This document shows, piece by piece, positions 8,127-16,768 of a stretch of 58,160 bases of DNA (its first letter is position 1; the number at the start of each line of letters is the position of its first letter). The DNA is taken from NCBI GenBank assembly GCA_027061805.1, contig JAMOWA010000015.1, forward strand, positions 1-58,160. Direction: 5' to 3'. Under the pieces are notes generated by a model. That model saw only the letters and a program-made list of their open reading frames with translations, searched no databases and had not been told where the DNA came from. This DNA is from Thermoanaerobaculia bacterium (GTDB lineage Bacteria > Acidobacteriota > Thermoanaerobaculia > Thermoanaerobaculales > Sulfomarinibacteraceae). The translations under genes and the position numbers were made by a program.

Positions 8127-9934
8127 GACAGGTGGCCCCGCTCCGAGTCCCCCATCTCCACATCCCCGCCGGGGAAGTACTCGGCCCACCGCCGGGTCAC
8201 CAGCGCCGCCGTCTCCGGGTCACAGTGGAGCTCCCCCGGGTAAGAGGGCCGCAGGCGGGCGTCGATGAGGATGGGGGGCGTCCGCACCACCCGGTTGCCC
8301 TCGAGCCGCGTGGCCGCGGCATGGATGTCCGAGGCGGGATCGAAGCGCGTGAAGGTGGTCCAGAGGAAGTTCATGGGGCCAGCCGCGGCCCGGGCCGGCT
8401 CGTCGGAGAGCACCACCAGGGGCCAGCCGGCGAAGGCCGGGTGGGCGGCCAGGCGCGCGGCGGCCTCCGGCTCATCCTCCCAGGAGGGGCCGTCCACCAC
8501 CAGGCAGCCGCCGCAGAAGACCCGCACGTGGGTCACGCCCGCCGGCAGCTCCGCCGCGGAGAATTCCCGGGGCAGGTCGCGGACCGGGTCGCCCAGCCCC
8601 AGCCAGACCCCCTTGGAGCCACGGTTCACGGCGGGCCCCGTGTAGTCCAGGGTGTCCATGGCCAGGTGGGGGAACACGAAGAGGTCCGTCTCCGGCCGGG
8701 TCCGCGCCAGCACGTGCTCCAGGGTGGCGGGGAAGTCCCTCAGGTCCACGGGCCGGTCCGTCACCAGCAGGAACTTGGTCAGCGCCAGCTGCCCCTCCCC
8801 CAGGATCCGGAAGGCCGAGACCATGGCCTCGCGGCCGTAGCGTTCCCGCACCACCGCCGCCGACAGGGCGTGGTAGCCCGTCTCCCCGTAGGACCAGAGG
8901 TCCACCACGGTGGGCATGGCCAGCGGGAACAGCGGGGACAGCAGCTCCTGGAGCAGGTCCCCGATGAAGAAGTCCTCCTGGCGGGGCTTGCCCACCACCG
9001 TGGCGGGGAACAGGGCGTCCCGCCGCCGCCAGAGCCGCTCCACCTCGAAGACCGGGCAGTCGTGCTCGAGCGAGTAGTAGCCGTAGTGGTCGCCGAAGGG
9101 GCCCTCGGGCCGCCGCACGCCGGCGGGCACCCGCCCCACCAGGGCCATCTCGGCGCCGGCCACCAGGGGGTGGGGGCCGCGGCCCGGGATCACCTTCAGG
9201 CGGCGCCCAAGGATGAGCGAGGCCAGCAGCAGCTCGGGCACGTTCTCGGGCAGTGGGGCGATGGCCGCCAGGGTCAGGGCGGGCGGCCCGCCCAGGAAGA
9301 CGGTGACCGGCAGATCCTCGCCCCGGGCCTCGGCGGCGGCGTGGTGAAAACCCCCGCCCTTGCCGATCTGCCAGTGCATGCCCGTGGTCCGGGGGCCGTG
9401 CACCTGCATGCGGTACATGCCCAGGTTGTGGCCGTGGCCCTCCGGGTGCTCCGTGTAGACCAGCGGGAGCGTGAGGAAGGGACCGCCGTCCTCCGGCCAG
9501 GAGGTCAGCGCAGGCAGCCTCGTGAGGTCGGGGGGCTCCTCGCAGAGCTCCGTGACGGCGCCCCGGCCGGTGCGCCGGAGCCCCACCCGGAGCAGCTCCC
9601 CCACCACGTCCCGTGCCGACCAGAGCCTCCCCGCCGTGGGCGGCACGAGCTCGTGGGCCAGCTCCGCGAGGCGCTCCACCAGCGCCAGGGGCCGCTCCCC
9701 GAAGGCCAGCGCGGCCCGCCGCGGGGTTCCGAAGAGGTTCGTCACCAGCGGCATGGAGGCGCCCCTCGGCCGGGTGAACAGGAGCACCGGACCCCCCGCG
9801 GCGATCACCCGGCGGTGGATCTCCGCGGCCTCCAGGCGGGGGTCCACCGGGGCCTCCACAACGGCCAGGTCCCCCTCTGCCCGGAGACGGTCCAGGAAGG
9901 CGCGAAGGTCGGGGAAGCCGGATCGGTCCGCCAT
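8123..9934 (-). CDS. UbiD family prenylated-FMN decarboxylase
   Basis: The 603-residue protein matches the large UbiD group used in ubiquinone, menaquinone (futalosine route) or aromatic acid decarboxylation. It opens with DLRAFLDRLRAEGDLAVVEAPVDP, has the internal GMHWQIGKGGGFHH segment typical of the substrate/cofactor region, the PEGPFGDHYGYYS motif with the conserved acidic residues, and a C-terminal INRGSKGVWLGLGDP-like segment (here VNRGSKGVWLGLGDP). No UbiX-type prenyltransferase is in the window. The ATG at 9934 follows AAGGTGACGCC. It is coupled to the cysteine-cluster gene by a GTGA overlap. Confidence 0.92.
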   Translation of the reverse strand: MADRSGFPDLRAFLDRLRAEGDLAVVEAPVDPRLEAAEIHRRVIAAGGPVLLFTRPRGASMPLVTNLFGTPRRAALAFGERPLALVERLAELAHELVPPTAGRLWSARDVVGELLRVGLRRTGRGAVTELCEEPPDLTRLPALTSWPEDGGPFLTLPLVYTEHPEGHGHNLGMYRMQVHGPRTTGMHWQIGKGGGFHHAAAEARGEDLPVTVFLGGPPALTLAAIAPLPENVPELLLASLILGRRLKVIPGRGPHPLVAGAEMALVGRVPAGVRRPEGPFGDHYGYYSLEHDCPVFEVERLWRRRDALFPATVVGKPRQEDFFIGDLLQELLSPLFPLAMPTVVDLWSYGETGYHALSAAVVRERYGREAMVSAFRILGEGQLALTKFLLVTDRPVDLRDFPATLEHVLARTRPETDLFVFPHLAMDTLDYTGPAVNRGSKGVWLGLGDPVRDLPREFSAAELPAGVTHVRVFCGGCLVVDGPSWEDEPEAAARLAAHPAFAGWPLVVLSDEPARAAAGPMNFLWTTFTRFDPASDIHAAATRLEGNRVVRTPPILIDARLRPSYPGELHCDPETAALVTRRWAEYFPGGDVEMGDSERGHLS

Positions 9935-9980
9935 GGCGTCACCTTAGCACCGCGCGCTGGTGGAGCGGACGCCGGGGGTT

Positions 9981-11165
9981 TCAGCCCGCCACGGCTCCCC
10001 AGGCGAGGCCGGTGAGCGTGGCCATCACGATGACCAGCCCCACGTAGGCGCCGGTCCTCCTCGGTCCCAGGTAGGAGTTGATCACCAGCATGTTGGGCAG
10101 GGAGAGGGCCGGGCCCGCCAGGAGGAGCGTCAGGGCGGGCCCCTGGCCCATGCCCGCCCCCAGGAGGGTCTGGAGGATGGGCACCTCGGTGAGGGTCGCG
10201 AAGTACATGAAGGCTCCGGCCACGGCGGCGAACAGGTTGGCCGCCACCGAGTTCCCACCCACGGCGGTGGCGATCCAGGCCGCCGGGATCAGGCCGGCAT
10301 CACGCCCCGGACGGCCCATGAGCCAGCCGGCCACCAGCACGCCGCCGAAGAGCAGCGGCAGGATCTGGACCGCGAAGGCCCACGTGGCGCGGACCCAGCC
10401 CTCGAGCTCCTCCCTCCGGTACCAGCGGAGGATCATGTACGCCAGGGCCACGAGCAGGGCACCCGCGAGCTGCCAGTGGACCCTCCACACCAGGGCGAAC
10501 AGCCCCACCTCCCGGTTGGGCGCGCCCCAGTTGGCGAACACCAGGATGCCCACCATCACCGCGAGGAATGCCGCGTCCTGCCAGCCCCTGCGGGACCCTC
10601 CGGCCACGGGCCCCTGCACCGAGAACGGGTCCGGGCCGTTTTCCAGGCGCTCCCTCTCTTCGGTCCGGAAGAGCCACGCCATGATCAGGCCGATGACCAC
10701 GGAGAACACCACGGCGCCCACGGCGCGGGCGATCCCCAGGCCGACCCCCAGGACCCTCGCCGTGAGGATGATCGCCAGCACGTTGATGGCCGGCCCGGAG
10801 TAGAGGAAGGCGATGGCGGGTCCGAGACCCGCGCCGCGCCTGTGGATGCTGGCAAAGAGCGGCAGCACCGTGCACGAGCACACGGCCAGGACGGCTCCGG
10901 AGACCGACGCCACGCCGTAGGCCACCGTGCGCGGAGCCGAGCTGCCCAGGTACCTGAGGACCGCCCCCTGGCTGACGAACTCGGCGATGGCCCCAGCGAT
11001 GAAGAAGGCCGGCACGAGGCACAGCATCACGTGCTCGCGGGCGTACCACCTGAGCAGCCGGAACCCTTCCAGGAGGGCACCCTGCACCCTGGGATGCTCG
11101 ATGGGGAGAACGTAGATCGCAAGGAACACCCCGGCCATGAGCAGGAGCTTCGTCCGTTCCTTCAT
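9981..11165 (-). CDS. ArsP/YraQ-like permease (SO_0444 type)
   Basis: The 394-residue membrane protein has about ten helices. It carries the conserved VCSCTVLPLFASIHRRGAG segment with its paired cysteines and the following FLYSGPAINVLA motif. This pattern defines the permease family that includes ArsP, an exporter of trivalent organoarsenicals. Family members are often encoded with a mini-thioredoxin and ArsR, and the thioredoxin is present here. The ATG at 11165 is preceded by GGAGGGC; a GTG four codons upstream is less likely. It follows the thioredoxin gene and shares its divergent control region with an arsenate-reductase-like gene. The substrate cannot be settled from sequence. Confidence 0.85.
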   Translation of the reverse strand: MKERTKLLLMAGVFLAIYVLPIEHPRVQGALLEGFRLLRWYAREHVMLCLVPAFFIAGAIAEFVSQGAVLRYLGSSAPRTVAYGVASVSGAVLAVCSCTVLPLFASIHRRGAGLGPAIAFLYSGPAINVLAIILTARVLGVGLGIARAVGAVVFSVVIGLIMAWLFRTEERERLENGPDPFSVQGPVAGGSRRGWQDAAFLAVMVGILVFANWGAPNREVGLFALVWRVHWQLAGALLVALAYMILRWYRREELEGWVRATWAFAVQILPLLFGGVLVAGWLMGRPGRDAGLIPAAWIATAVGGNSVAANLFAAVAGAFMYFATLTEVPILQTLLGAGMGQGPALTLLLAGPALSLPNMLVINSYLGPRRTGAYVGLVIVMATLTGLAWGAVAG

Positions 11166-11225
11166 GCTGCCCTCCACCGGCTCCGCCGCGGCGTGCAGGG
11201 CGTCATTCCCACCCCGGCACCCCCG

Positions 11226-11477
11226 TCAGCCCGCGATCCCGAGCAGCTCCCGGACGAGCCCGGCCTCCGGCACCCGGCCCGCCACCCTGACCCGGCCGTC
11301 CACCACCACGGCGGGCGTTGCCAGGATCCCCATCTCGACCATGCGGTCGATGCTGTCCACCTTGCGGACCTCCACCTCGAGCCCCGCATCCTCCACCACC
11401 TGCCGGACCACGCGGTACGCCTGCTCGCACCGCGGGCACCCCGGCCCCAGGACCTCGATCCTCTTCACGGACGACAT
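11226..11477 (-). CDS. Mini-thioredoxin (TM0996/MTH895 family)
   Basis: This 83-residue protein begins VKRIEVLGPGCPRCEQAYRVV with a CPRC redox motif and continues through GILATPAVVVDGRV, containing the cis-proline of the thioredoxin fold. It likely supplies thiol electrons to the neighbouring permease or arsenate reductase. The ATG at 11477 has GGGGAGG seven bases upstream. It is first in a two-gene unit with the permease. Confidence 0.9.
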   Translation of the reverse strand: MSSVKRIEVLGPGCPRCEQAYRVVRQVVEDAGLEVEVRKVDSIDRMVEMGILATPAVVVDGRVRVAGRVPEAGLVRELLGIAG

Positions 11478-11517
11478 CGGACGCCTCCCCTCACTGGCCC
11501 GGCCAGAATAGTTCGTC

Positions 11518-11531
11518 ACATTTCGAAATGT
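11518..11531. promoter_or_regulatory. Palindromic operator candidate ACATTTCGAAATGT
   Basis: A perfect 14-base palindrome lies midway between the divergent mini-thioredoxin and arsenate-reductase-like genes, in a short AT-rich island. TAGTAT directly to its right and TATTCT on the opposite strand are possible -10 boxes. Position and symmetry suit a dimeric repressor such as ArsR, but no such gene is in the window. Confidence 0.45.
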
Positions 11532-11593
11532 AGTATCACTGGAATGTGCCGTCAAGCGTCCCACGGTGCTATCGTCAGGCCAGGGAGGAAGCA

Positions 11594-12028
11594 TTGCACC
11601 AGAACGGCGGCAGGAAGCGGGTCCTGATCCTCTGCACGGGCAACTCGTGCCGCTCCCAGATGGCGGAGGGGTTCGTCAACCACGTGCTGGGCGGAACCTG
11701 GCAGGCCCGCTCGGCGGGCACCGACCCCGCAGACGAGGTCCACCCCCTGGCGGTCCGCGTCATGGCGGAGGTGGGTGTCGACATCTCGCGGGGCATCCCG
11801 GAGCCCGTGGAGCGGTACCTGGACGATCCGTGGGACCTGGTGGTCACCGTGTGCGATGCGGCCAGGGAGACCTGCCCCCACTTCCCCCGTCCCGTGGAGG
11901 TCCTCCACATGGGCTTCCCCGATCCCGCCGGCGCCACCGGCACCCCGGAGGAACGCCTCGCCGTCTTCCGGGCTGTCCGTGACGCCATCCTCGAGAAGCT
12001 CGTCCCGGAGCTCCGGAAGCGAAGCTGA
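11594..12028 (+). CDS. Arsenate reductase-like low-molecular-weight phosphatase
   Basis: The protein starts RVLILCTGNSCRSQMAEGF, the C-x5-R-(S/T) loop of low-molecular-weight tyrosine phosphatases and thioredoxin-linked ArsC. RSAGTDPADEVHPLAV follows, then DLVVTVCDAARETCPHFP, containing the two further cysteines that ArsC of this class uses to relay oxidation to thioredoxin. A TTG at 11594 is favoured because AGGGAGGAA ends three bases before it; the ATG at 11546 would add 16 residues of poor character and remove the leader. With 144 residues it is normal for ArsC. Divergence from a thioredoxin and ArsP-like permease supports an arsenic role. Confidence 0.85.
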   Translation: MHQNGGRKRVLILCTGNSCRSQMAEGFVNHVLGGTWQARSAGTDPADEVHPLAVRVMAEVGVDISRGIPEPVERYLDDPWDLVVTVCDAARETCPHFPRPVEVLHMGFPDPAGATGTPEERLAVFRAVRDAILEKLVPELRKRS

Positions 12029-12042
12029 CCCGGATCGCCGGG

Positions 12043-12076
12043 GTGTCCGTGCCCGTGTCCGTGTCGGTGTCCCTGG
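12043..12076 (+). repeat. GTGTCC hexamer array
   Basis: About five head-to-tail hexamers of GTGTCC, GTGCCC and GTGTCG lie just after the arsenate-reductase-like gene. This is the shortest of four such arrays in the window. Confidence 0.6.
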
Positions 12077-12271
12077 CCCCGGCCCTGCCCCAGTTCCGGG
12101 CCCTCTCCCCGTCTCCGGTTCCGCCCACCGGGATCGGGTGAGCCGTGAGGGTGGTCGGCGGCGGTGAACGGGCGACGGCGGCAGCAAACGAACACGCCCT
12201 CGCCCCCTCGCCCCTGCTCCCCTAGCCCCCTCCAGCCGTTCGGTGCTACCGTTGCACGGGAGGCGGACGCC

Positions 12272-14719
12272 ATGTTCAGGATCATCGCCGAGGGCATGGA
12301 CTACCGGGAGCACGTGCTCCTCAAGGACGGCCAGGGCGTGCTCCTCCGCCCGGCCACGGAGGCGGACATTCCCGCCGTCACGGAGTTCATGAGGGGGCTG
12401 TCCCAGGAGAGCCTCCGCATGCGCTTCATGGCCTCGGTCTCCGAGGTCCCGGAGTCGGTGATCCGGGACATGTGCACCGGGGACTTCACCGACCGGGGGT
12501 GCCTGCTGGCCATCATCGGGGAGGGGGACGAGGCCAGGGTCATCGGGCTGGGGAACTACGTGGGCCTCGGCAACGGAAGGACGGCCGAGGTGGCCTTCCT
12601 GGTGGCCGACGAGTTCCAGGGCAAGGGGATCAGCACGCTCATCCTGGAGCGGCTGGCCGGGCTCGCCGCGGCGCAGGGCTACGTGGAGTTCGAGGCCGAG
12701 GTGCTCTGGGAGAACCAGGCCATGATCAACGTCTTCCGCAGCTCGGGCTTCGAGGTCCACCAGGGGGTGGACGGCGGCCTCGTCCACGTGGAGTTCCCCG
12801 TCCGCGGCGCGGCGGCGGTCCGGGAGCGCGGCGAGCTCAGGGAGCGGATCGCCGTGGCCAACTCCCTCGGCCCCCTGCTCCGCCCGCGCGTGGTGGCCGT
12901 TGCGGGAGCCTCCCGGGACGCCCGGGGAATCGGGAACATGATCTTCCGCCACATCCTCCACGCGGGCTTCCCGGGCACGGTGTACCCGGTGAACCCCCAG
13001 GCCGAGTCCGTGCACGGGGTCCGGGCCTACCCCTCCATCCAGGACCTTCCCGAGAGGGTGGACCTGGCCGTGGTGGCCGTCCCCGCCGAGGCCGTGCTCC
13101 AGGTGGCGGAGCACGCCGTCCAGGCGGGAATCAAGGGGCTGCTCGTGGTGAGCTCCGGCTTTGCCGAGGCCGGCCCCGAGGGCGTGGAGCGCGAGCGGAA
13201 ACTCCTGGAGCTGGTGCGGGCCCACGGCCTGCGGCTCATCGGTCCCAACTGCCTCGGCATCATGAACACAGACCCCGACGTCCACCTCAACGCCTCACTG
13301 GCCCCCGACATCGCGCCCCTGGGCCGGGTGGGTTTCTTCTCCCAGTCCGCGGCCCTGGGCCTGGTGATCCTGGAGCACGCGGCCTCCAAGGGCCTGGGCT
13401 TCTCCACCTTCGTCTCGGCGGGGAACCGTGCCGACGTTTCCGGCAACGACCTGCTGCAGTACTGGGAGGAGGACCCCAACACGGACATGGCCCTGCTCTA
13501 CCTGGAGACCTTCGGCAACCCCAGGAAGTTCACCCGGATCGCCCGGCGCTTCGGCCAGCGCAAGCCCATCCTCTGCGTCAAGGGTGCCAGCAGCGCCACG
13601 GCCCAGAGCGCCTTCCGGACCGTGGACGGCAAGACCTTCGGGGGCGCCGCCGAGGTGGAGGCGCTCTTCCGCCAGGCGGGAATCATCCGGGCCGAGACCC
13701 TGGACGAGATGTTCGACGTGGCCATGGTGCTCACCCACCAGCCCCTGCCCCGAGGCCGGCGGGTCGCCATCGTGGCCAACTCCCACGGTGTCGCGACGCT
13801 CTTCGCCGACTCGTGCGAGGCCAACGGCCTCGTGGTCTCCGGGCCGGGCATGGTGGACCTGGGGGCCCTCACCGCCCCGGAGGACTACGAGGCCGCCGTC
13901 CGCCAGGCCCTGGAGCACGAGGAGGTGGACGCCCTCCTGGTGAGCTTCGCCTGCGTGGGCGATTGCACCGGTGAGCCGGTGGTGGAGGCCATCCAGCGCG
14001 GCGTCGGAGCCGCCCGGGACAACGGTGGTGGCGGCAAGCCCGTGCTCCTGTGCCTCATGGGCGCTGCCGGCGCCGTCTCCACGCCCGGGGCGAACCGGCC
14101 CGGCGGGGAGGGGGGTCTCGTGTTCCCCTCGTTCCTCTTCCCCGAGTCGGCCCCCCGGGCTCTGGCCCGGGTGGTGGAGTACGCCGAGTTCCGGCAGCGG
14201 AAGACCGGAACCGTCCCGTGGTTCGAGGACGTGGACGCCGCGCGGGCCCGGGAGCTGGTCAGGGCGGCCCTGGCGGAGGGCGAGCCGGATGGCTCCGGTG
14301 TGATCTGGCTCGAGGGCGAGCGCGCCAGGGAGATCCTGGACTGTTTCGCCATCCCCTCCACGCCGGAGGACTCCACGGCCGGGGACCGCACGGTGCTGGA
14401 CCTCGGGATCCGGCCGAGCCGCCACTTCGGCCCCCTGGTGGAGCTCGAGTGCGAGGGACACCCCACCGTGCTCCGGATCACCCCGCTCACGGACCGGGAC
14501 ATCGCGGAGACGGTGGAGAACCTGGGGTGCCCTCCCGGCTGCGGCGTGGAGGACATCCTGGGCCGCGTCTCGCAGATGATCGAGGAGCTCCCGTGGCTGG
14601 CGGCCATGCACGCCCGGGTGGAGTTCGGCGCCGGGGACGCACCCCGGCCCCGGCTCGTCCGGCCGCGGCTCGGCATCCGGCCCGTGGTGGGCTCCCGGCC
14701 CGGACCCGGCCCGAACTGA
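12272..14719 (+). CDS. Pat-like protein lysine acetyltransferase: GNAT fused to degenerate NDP-forming acyl-CoA synthetase
   Basis: The 815-residue protein probably acetylates lysines on enzymes such as acetyl-CoA synthetase. Residues 20 to 180 form a GNAT domain with the acetyl-CoA loop FQGKGIS near 113-120. From about 205 there is the CoA-binding domain (VVAVAGASRDARGIGN), then two succinyl-CoA-ligase-like domains. The family phospho-histidine loop (usually SHTGALAG) reads AFRTVDGKTFGG, so the His is missing. The usual NAGG loop reads NSHG. After ILDCFAIPSTPE (about 690) the sequence jumps to FGPLVELECEG (about 720), so most of the ATP-grasp N-lobe is absent. An inactive synthetase half is known for Pat. 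The ATG at 12272 follows GGGAGG. First gene of an acu-type operon. Confidence 0.88.
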   Translation: MFRIIAEGMDYREHVLLKDGQGVLLRPATEADIPAVTEFMRGLSQESLRMRFMASVSEVPESVIRDMCTGDFTDRGCLLAIIGEGDEARVIGLGNYVGLGNGRTAEVAFLVADEFQGKGISTLILERLAGLAAAQGYVEFEAEVLWENQAMINVFRSSGFEVHQGVDGGLVHVEFPVRGAAAVRERGELRERIAVANSLGPLLRPRVVAVAGASRDARGIGNMIFRHILHAGFPGTVYPVNPQAESVHGVRAYPSIQDLPERVDLAVVAVPAEAVLQVAEHAVQAGIKGLLVVSSGFAEAGPEGVERERKLLELVRAHGLRLIGPNCLGIMNTDPDVHLNASLAPDIAPLGRVGFFSQSAALGLVILEHAASKGLGFSTFVSAGNRADVSGNDLLQYWEEDPNTDMALLYLETFGNPRKFTRIARRFGQRKPILCVKGASSATAQSAFRTVDGKTFGGAAEVEALFRQAGIIRAETLDEMFDVAMVLTHQPLPRGRRVAIVANSHGVATLFADSCEANGLVVSGPGMVDLGALTAPEDYEAAVRQALEHEEVDALLVSFACVGDCTGEPVVEAIQRGVGAARDNGGGGKPVLLCLMGAAGAVSTPGANRPGGEGGLVFPSFLFPESAPRALARVVEYAEFRQRKTGTVPWFEDVDAARARELVRAALAEGEPDGSGVIWLEGERAREILDCFAIPSTPEDSTAGDRTVLDLGIRPSRHFGPLVELECEGHPTVLRITPLTDRDIAETVENLGCPPGCGVEDILGRVSQMIEELPWLAAMHARVEFGAGDAPRPRLVRPRLGIRPVVGSRPGPGPN

Positions 14720-14731
14720 TCGGAGGCTCCC

Positions 14732-15358
14732 ATGCTCGTTCGCGAAATCATGCATCCCGATCCCGTCACCATCGCGGCGGGCGCCTCGCTGCAGGAGGCC
14801 TATGCGCTCATGCAGGAACGGGGGATCCGCCACCTTCCCGTCATGGAGGGCGGGCGGCTCGCCGGCATCGTCACCGACCGCGACCTCCGCCTGGCCACCA
14901 GCGCGCTGAGCCCCAGCCCCTTCCCGCCGGACACGGGGCTCGCAGAGATCATGCGCCGGCCGGTCCACACGGCCGACCCGCTGGACCCCGTGGAGGTGGC
15001 GGCCCGCACCATGCGCGAGCTCAAGATCGGCTGCCTCCCCGTGCTGGAGGACACCCGGCTGGTGGGCATCGTGACGGGGATCGACCTGCTGGACGCCATG
15101 CTCAGGCTCACGGGCGTCCACCGTCCCTCGGGCCGCCTGGAGGTCTGTGTGCCGGACCGCCCCGGGGAGCTGGCCCGCCTCACCGGCCTGCTGAGCTCCC
15201 GGAACGTGAACATCCAGTCCATCCTCAGCTACCCCGACGCCGACGGCAACGTCCGGATCGTGCTCCGCATCGCCTCCATCGACACCCGCCCCCTGGCCGA
15301 GGCCCTGTGCGGTGCAGGCTTCGACGTGGTCTGGCCACCCCATCACGCATGCCGGTAG
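14732..15358 (+). CDS. acuB: AcuB-like CBS-ACT protein
   Basis: The 208-residue protein has two CBS motifs (residues 1-60, with REIMHPDPVTI and HLPVMEGGRLAGIVTDRDL; and 70-125, with IMRRPVHTADP and CLPVLEDTRLVGIVTGIDLL). A C-terminal ACT domain starts LEVCVPDRPGELARLTGLLSS. This is the architecture of AcuB from the Bacillus acetoin/acetate-utilisation operon acuABC. CBS domains bind adenine nucleotides and ACT domains bind small ligands, so it is a likely sensor. GGAGG precedes the ATG. It follows the Pat-like gene by 12 bases and overlaps acuC by 10 bases. Confidence 0.88.
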   Translation: MLVREIMHPDPVTIAAGASLQEAYALMQERGIRHLPVMEGGRLAGIVTDRDLRLATSALSPSPFPPDTGLAEIMRRPVHTADPLDPVEVAARTMRELKIGCLPVLEDTRLVGIVTGIDLLDAMLRLTGVHRPSGRLEVCVPDRPGELARLTGLLSSRNVNIQSILSYPDADGNVRIVLRIASIDTRPLAEALCGAGFDVVWPPHHACR

Positions 15359-16479
15359 TCGTCTACCACCCCGGCTACGCCTCCTACCGTTTCGGCGGGG
15401 AGCACCCCTTCAGCCCGGTGCGCATGGAGATGGTGCTCGACCTCCTCAGGGAGACCGGCAACCCCGTCCGGCCCGTGGAGCCCCCGGCCGCCACCGACGA
15501 GGAGCTCCTCACCGTCCACACGGCCCGGTACCTGGAGGCCGTGGCGGCCGCCAGCCGGGAGGGGGGCGCCCCCTCGCCGGTCTTCGGCCTGGACACCCCG
15601 GACAACCCCATCCTCCCGGGCCTGGACGAGGGCGCGCGGCTCGTGGTGGGCGGCACCCTCCACGGGGCCCGCCTCATCGCCGACGGCGAGGCCAGGCAGG
15701 TGCTCCAGCTGGGCGGCGGCCTGCACCACGCCATGCCCGAGCTGGCCTCCGGCTTCTGCATCTACAACGACCTGGCCATCGCCATCCGGGAGCTGGTCTC
15801 CCGGGGCCTCACCGTGGCCTACCTGGACATCGACGTCCACCACGGCGACGGTGTCCAGCAGATCCTCTACACCGACGAGAAGGTGATGACCATCAGCCTC
15901 CACGAGTCCGGCGAGTACCTCTTCCCGGGCACGGGCTGGCTGCACGAGCTGGGCATGTCCTCCGGACACGGCTTCAAGCTCAACGTTCCCCTGGAGCCCT
16001 TCACCGAGGGGGACAGCTACCTGGAGGTGGTGGAGCGGCTGGTGGAGCCCGCCCTGGCCTACTTCCGTCCCGACGTCCTGGTGGTCCAGGCGGGCGCCGA
16101 CGCCCACTGGTGCGACCCCCTGGCGGACCTCATGCTCACCACCCAGACCTACGAGAAGCTGTTCAGGGCCATCCTCGACTTCGCCGAGCTCTTCACCGGG
16201 GGCCGCCTGCTGGTCACCCTCGGCGGGGGCTACTCGCTCCGTGCGACCCCCAGGGTCTGGACCATCCTCCACCTCACGCTCTCCGGCCTGCCCCTCTTCG
16301 ACGAGCTGCCCGCTCCCTGGCTCGAACGCTGGTCGGCCCAGCTGGGCGACGACCCACCTGCCCGGCTCCACGACCCGCCATCCCCCTACGAGCCCATCCC
16401 CCGCTGGGAGGAGATCAACCGCCACAACCGCCTCATGGTCCAGCGCCTCCAGGACGCCGTGTCCATGCTGTGGCTGTAG
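15349..16479 (+). CDS. acuC: AcuC-type protein deacetylase (histone deacetylase family)
   Basis: The 376-residue zinc hydrolase removes acetyl groups from lysines. Visible active-site motifs are GGGLHHAMPE (His dyad), DIDVHHGDGVQQ (zinc Asp and His), QAGADAHWCDPLADL (second zinc Asp) and LVTLGGGYS (transition-state Tyr). Length and motifs match AcuC, which in Bacillus reactivates acetylated acetyl-CoA synthetase. The ATG at 15349 lies inside the end of acuB, in a different frame, so the two are translationally coupled. Together with the Pat-like acetyltransferase upstream this makes an acetylation-deacetylation switch. Confidence 0.92.
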   Translation: MPVVVYHPGYASYRFGGEHPFSPVRMEMVLDLLRETGNPVRPVEPPAATDEELLTVHTARYLEAVAAASREGGAPSPVFGLDTPDNPILPGLDEGARLVVGGTLHGARLIADGEARQVLQLGGGLHHAMPELASGFCIYNDLAIAIRELVSRGLTVAYLDIDVHHGDGVQQILYTDEKVMTISLHESGEYLFPGTGWLHELGMSSGHGFKLNVPLEPFTEGDSYLEVVERLVEPALAYFRPDVLVVQAGADAHWCDPLADLMLTTQTYEKLFRAILDFAELFTGGRLLVTLGGGYSLRATPRVWTILHLTLSGLPLFDELPAPWLERWSAQLGDDPPARLHDPPSPYEPIPRWEEINRHNRLMVQRLQDAVSMLWL

Positions 16480-16768
16480 GCCGGCCCGCCGCCCATGTCG
16501 TGAGGGGGTCGGAACGTGAAGGTGTGGGGAGGGCCCCCCGCCCAGGCGGGAGCAGGGGTGCCATTCGTGTATCTGGATGGAGCCATCGCCCTGGCGGGGA
16601 TGGGTGTGGCGTGCGACATGTCCCGATGAAAGGGATGTACCTAAGGGGAACGAAACGCACCAGACCGAGCCGCCAGGACTCCGATGGCCAGTCATCGGTG
16701 CAAGAACGCCCCGGCAATCTTGAGATTGCCAGTCGTCTGTGTCGGGATGCTTTCCTTCGCCTTAGTAA
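16480..16768. other. Intergenic region between convergent genes
   Basis: No gene is supported here. A 7-bp hairpin (GGCAATC, loop TTGA, GATTGCC) sits at 16713-16730 between the convergent acuC and DUF364 genes, but it lacks a T-run on either strand. GC content drops towards 16750. Confidence 0.4.

Noticed and set aside
7707-8189. Start of the cysteine-cluster gene at 8189
   Set aside because: It would place 21 extra residues inside ubiD; the GTG at 8126 with the GTGA overlap is more economical.
16590-16760. Riboswitch candidate after acuC
   Set aside because: It is downstream of both flanking convergent genes, so it controls neither, and I could not fit a known consensus.
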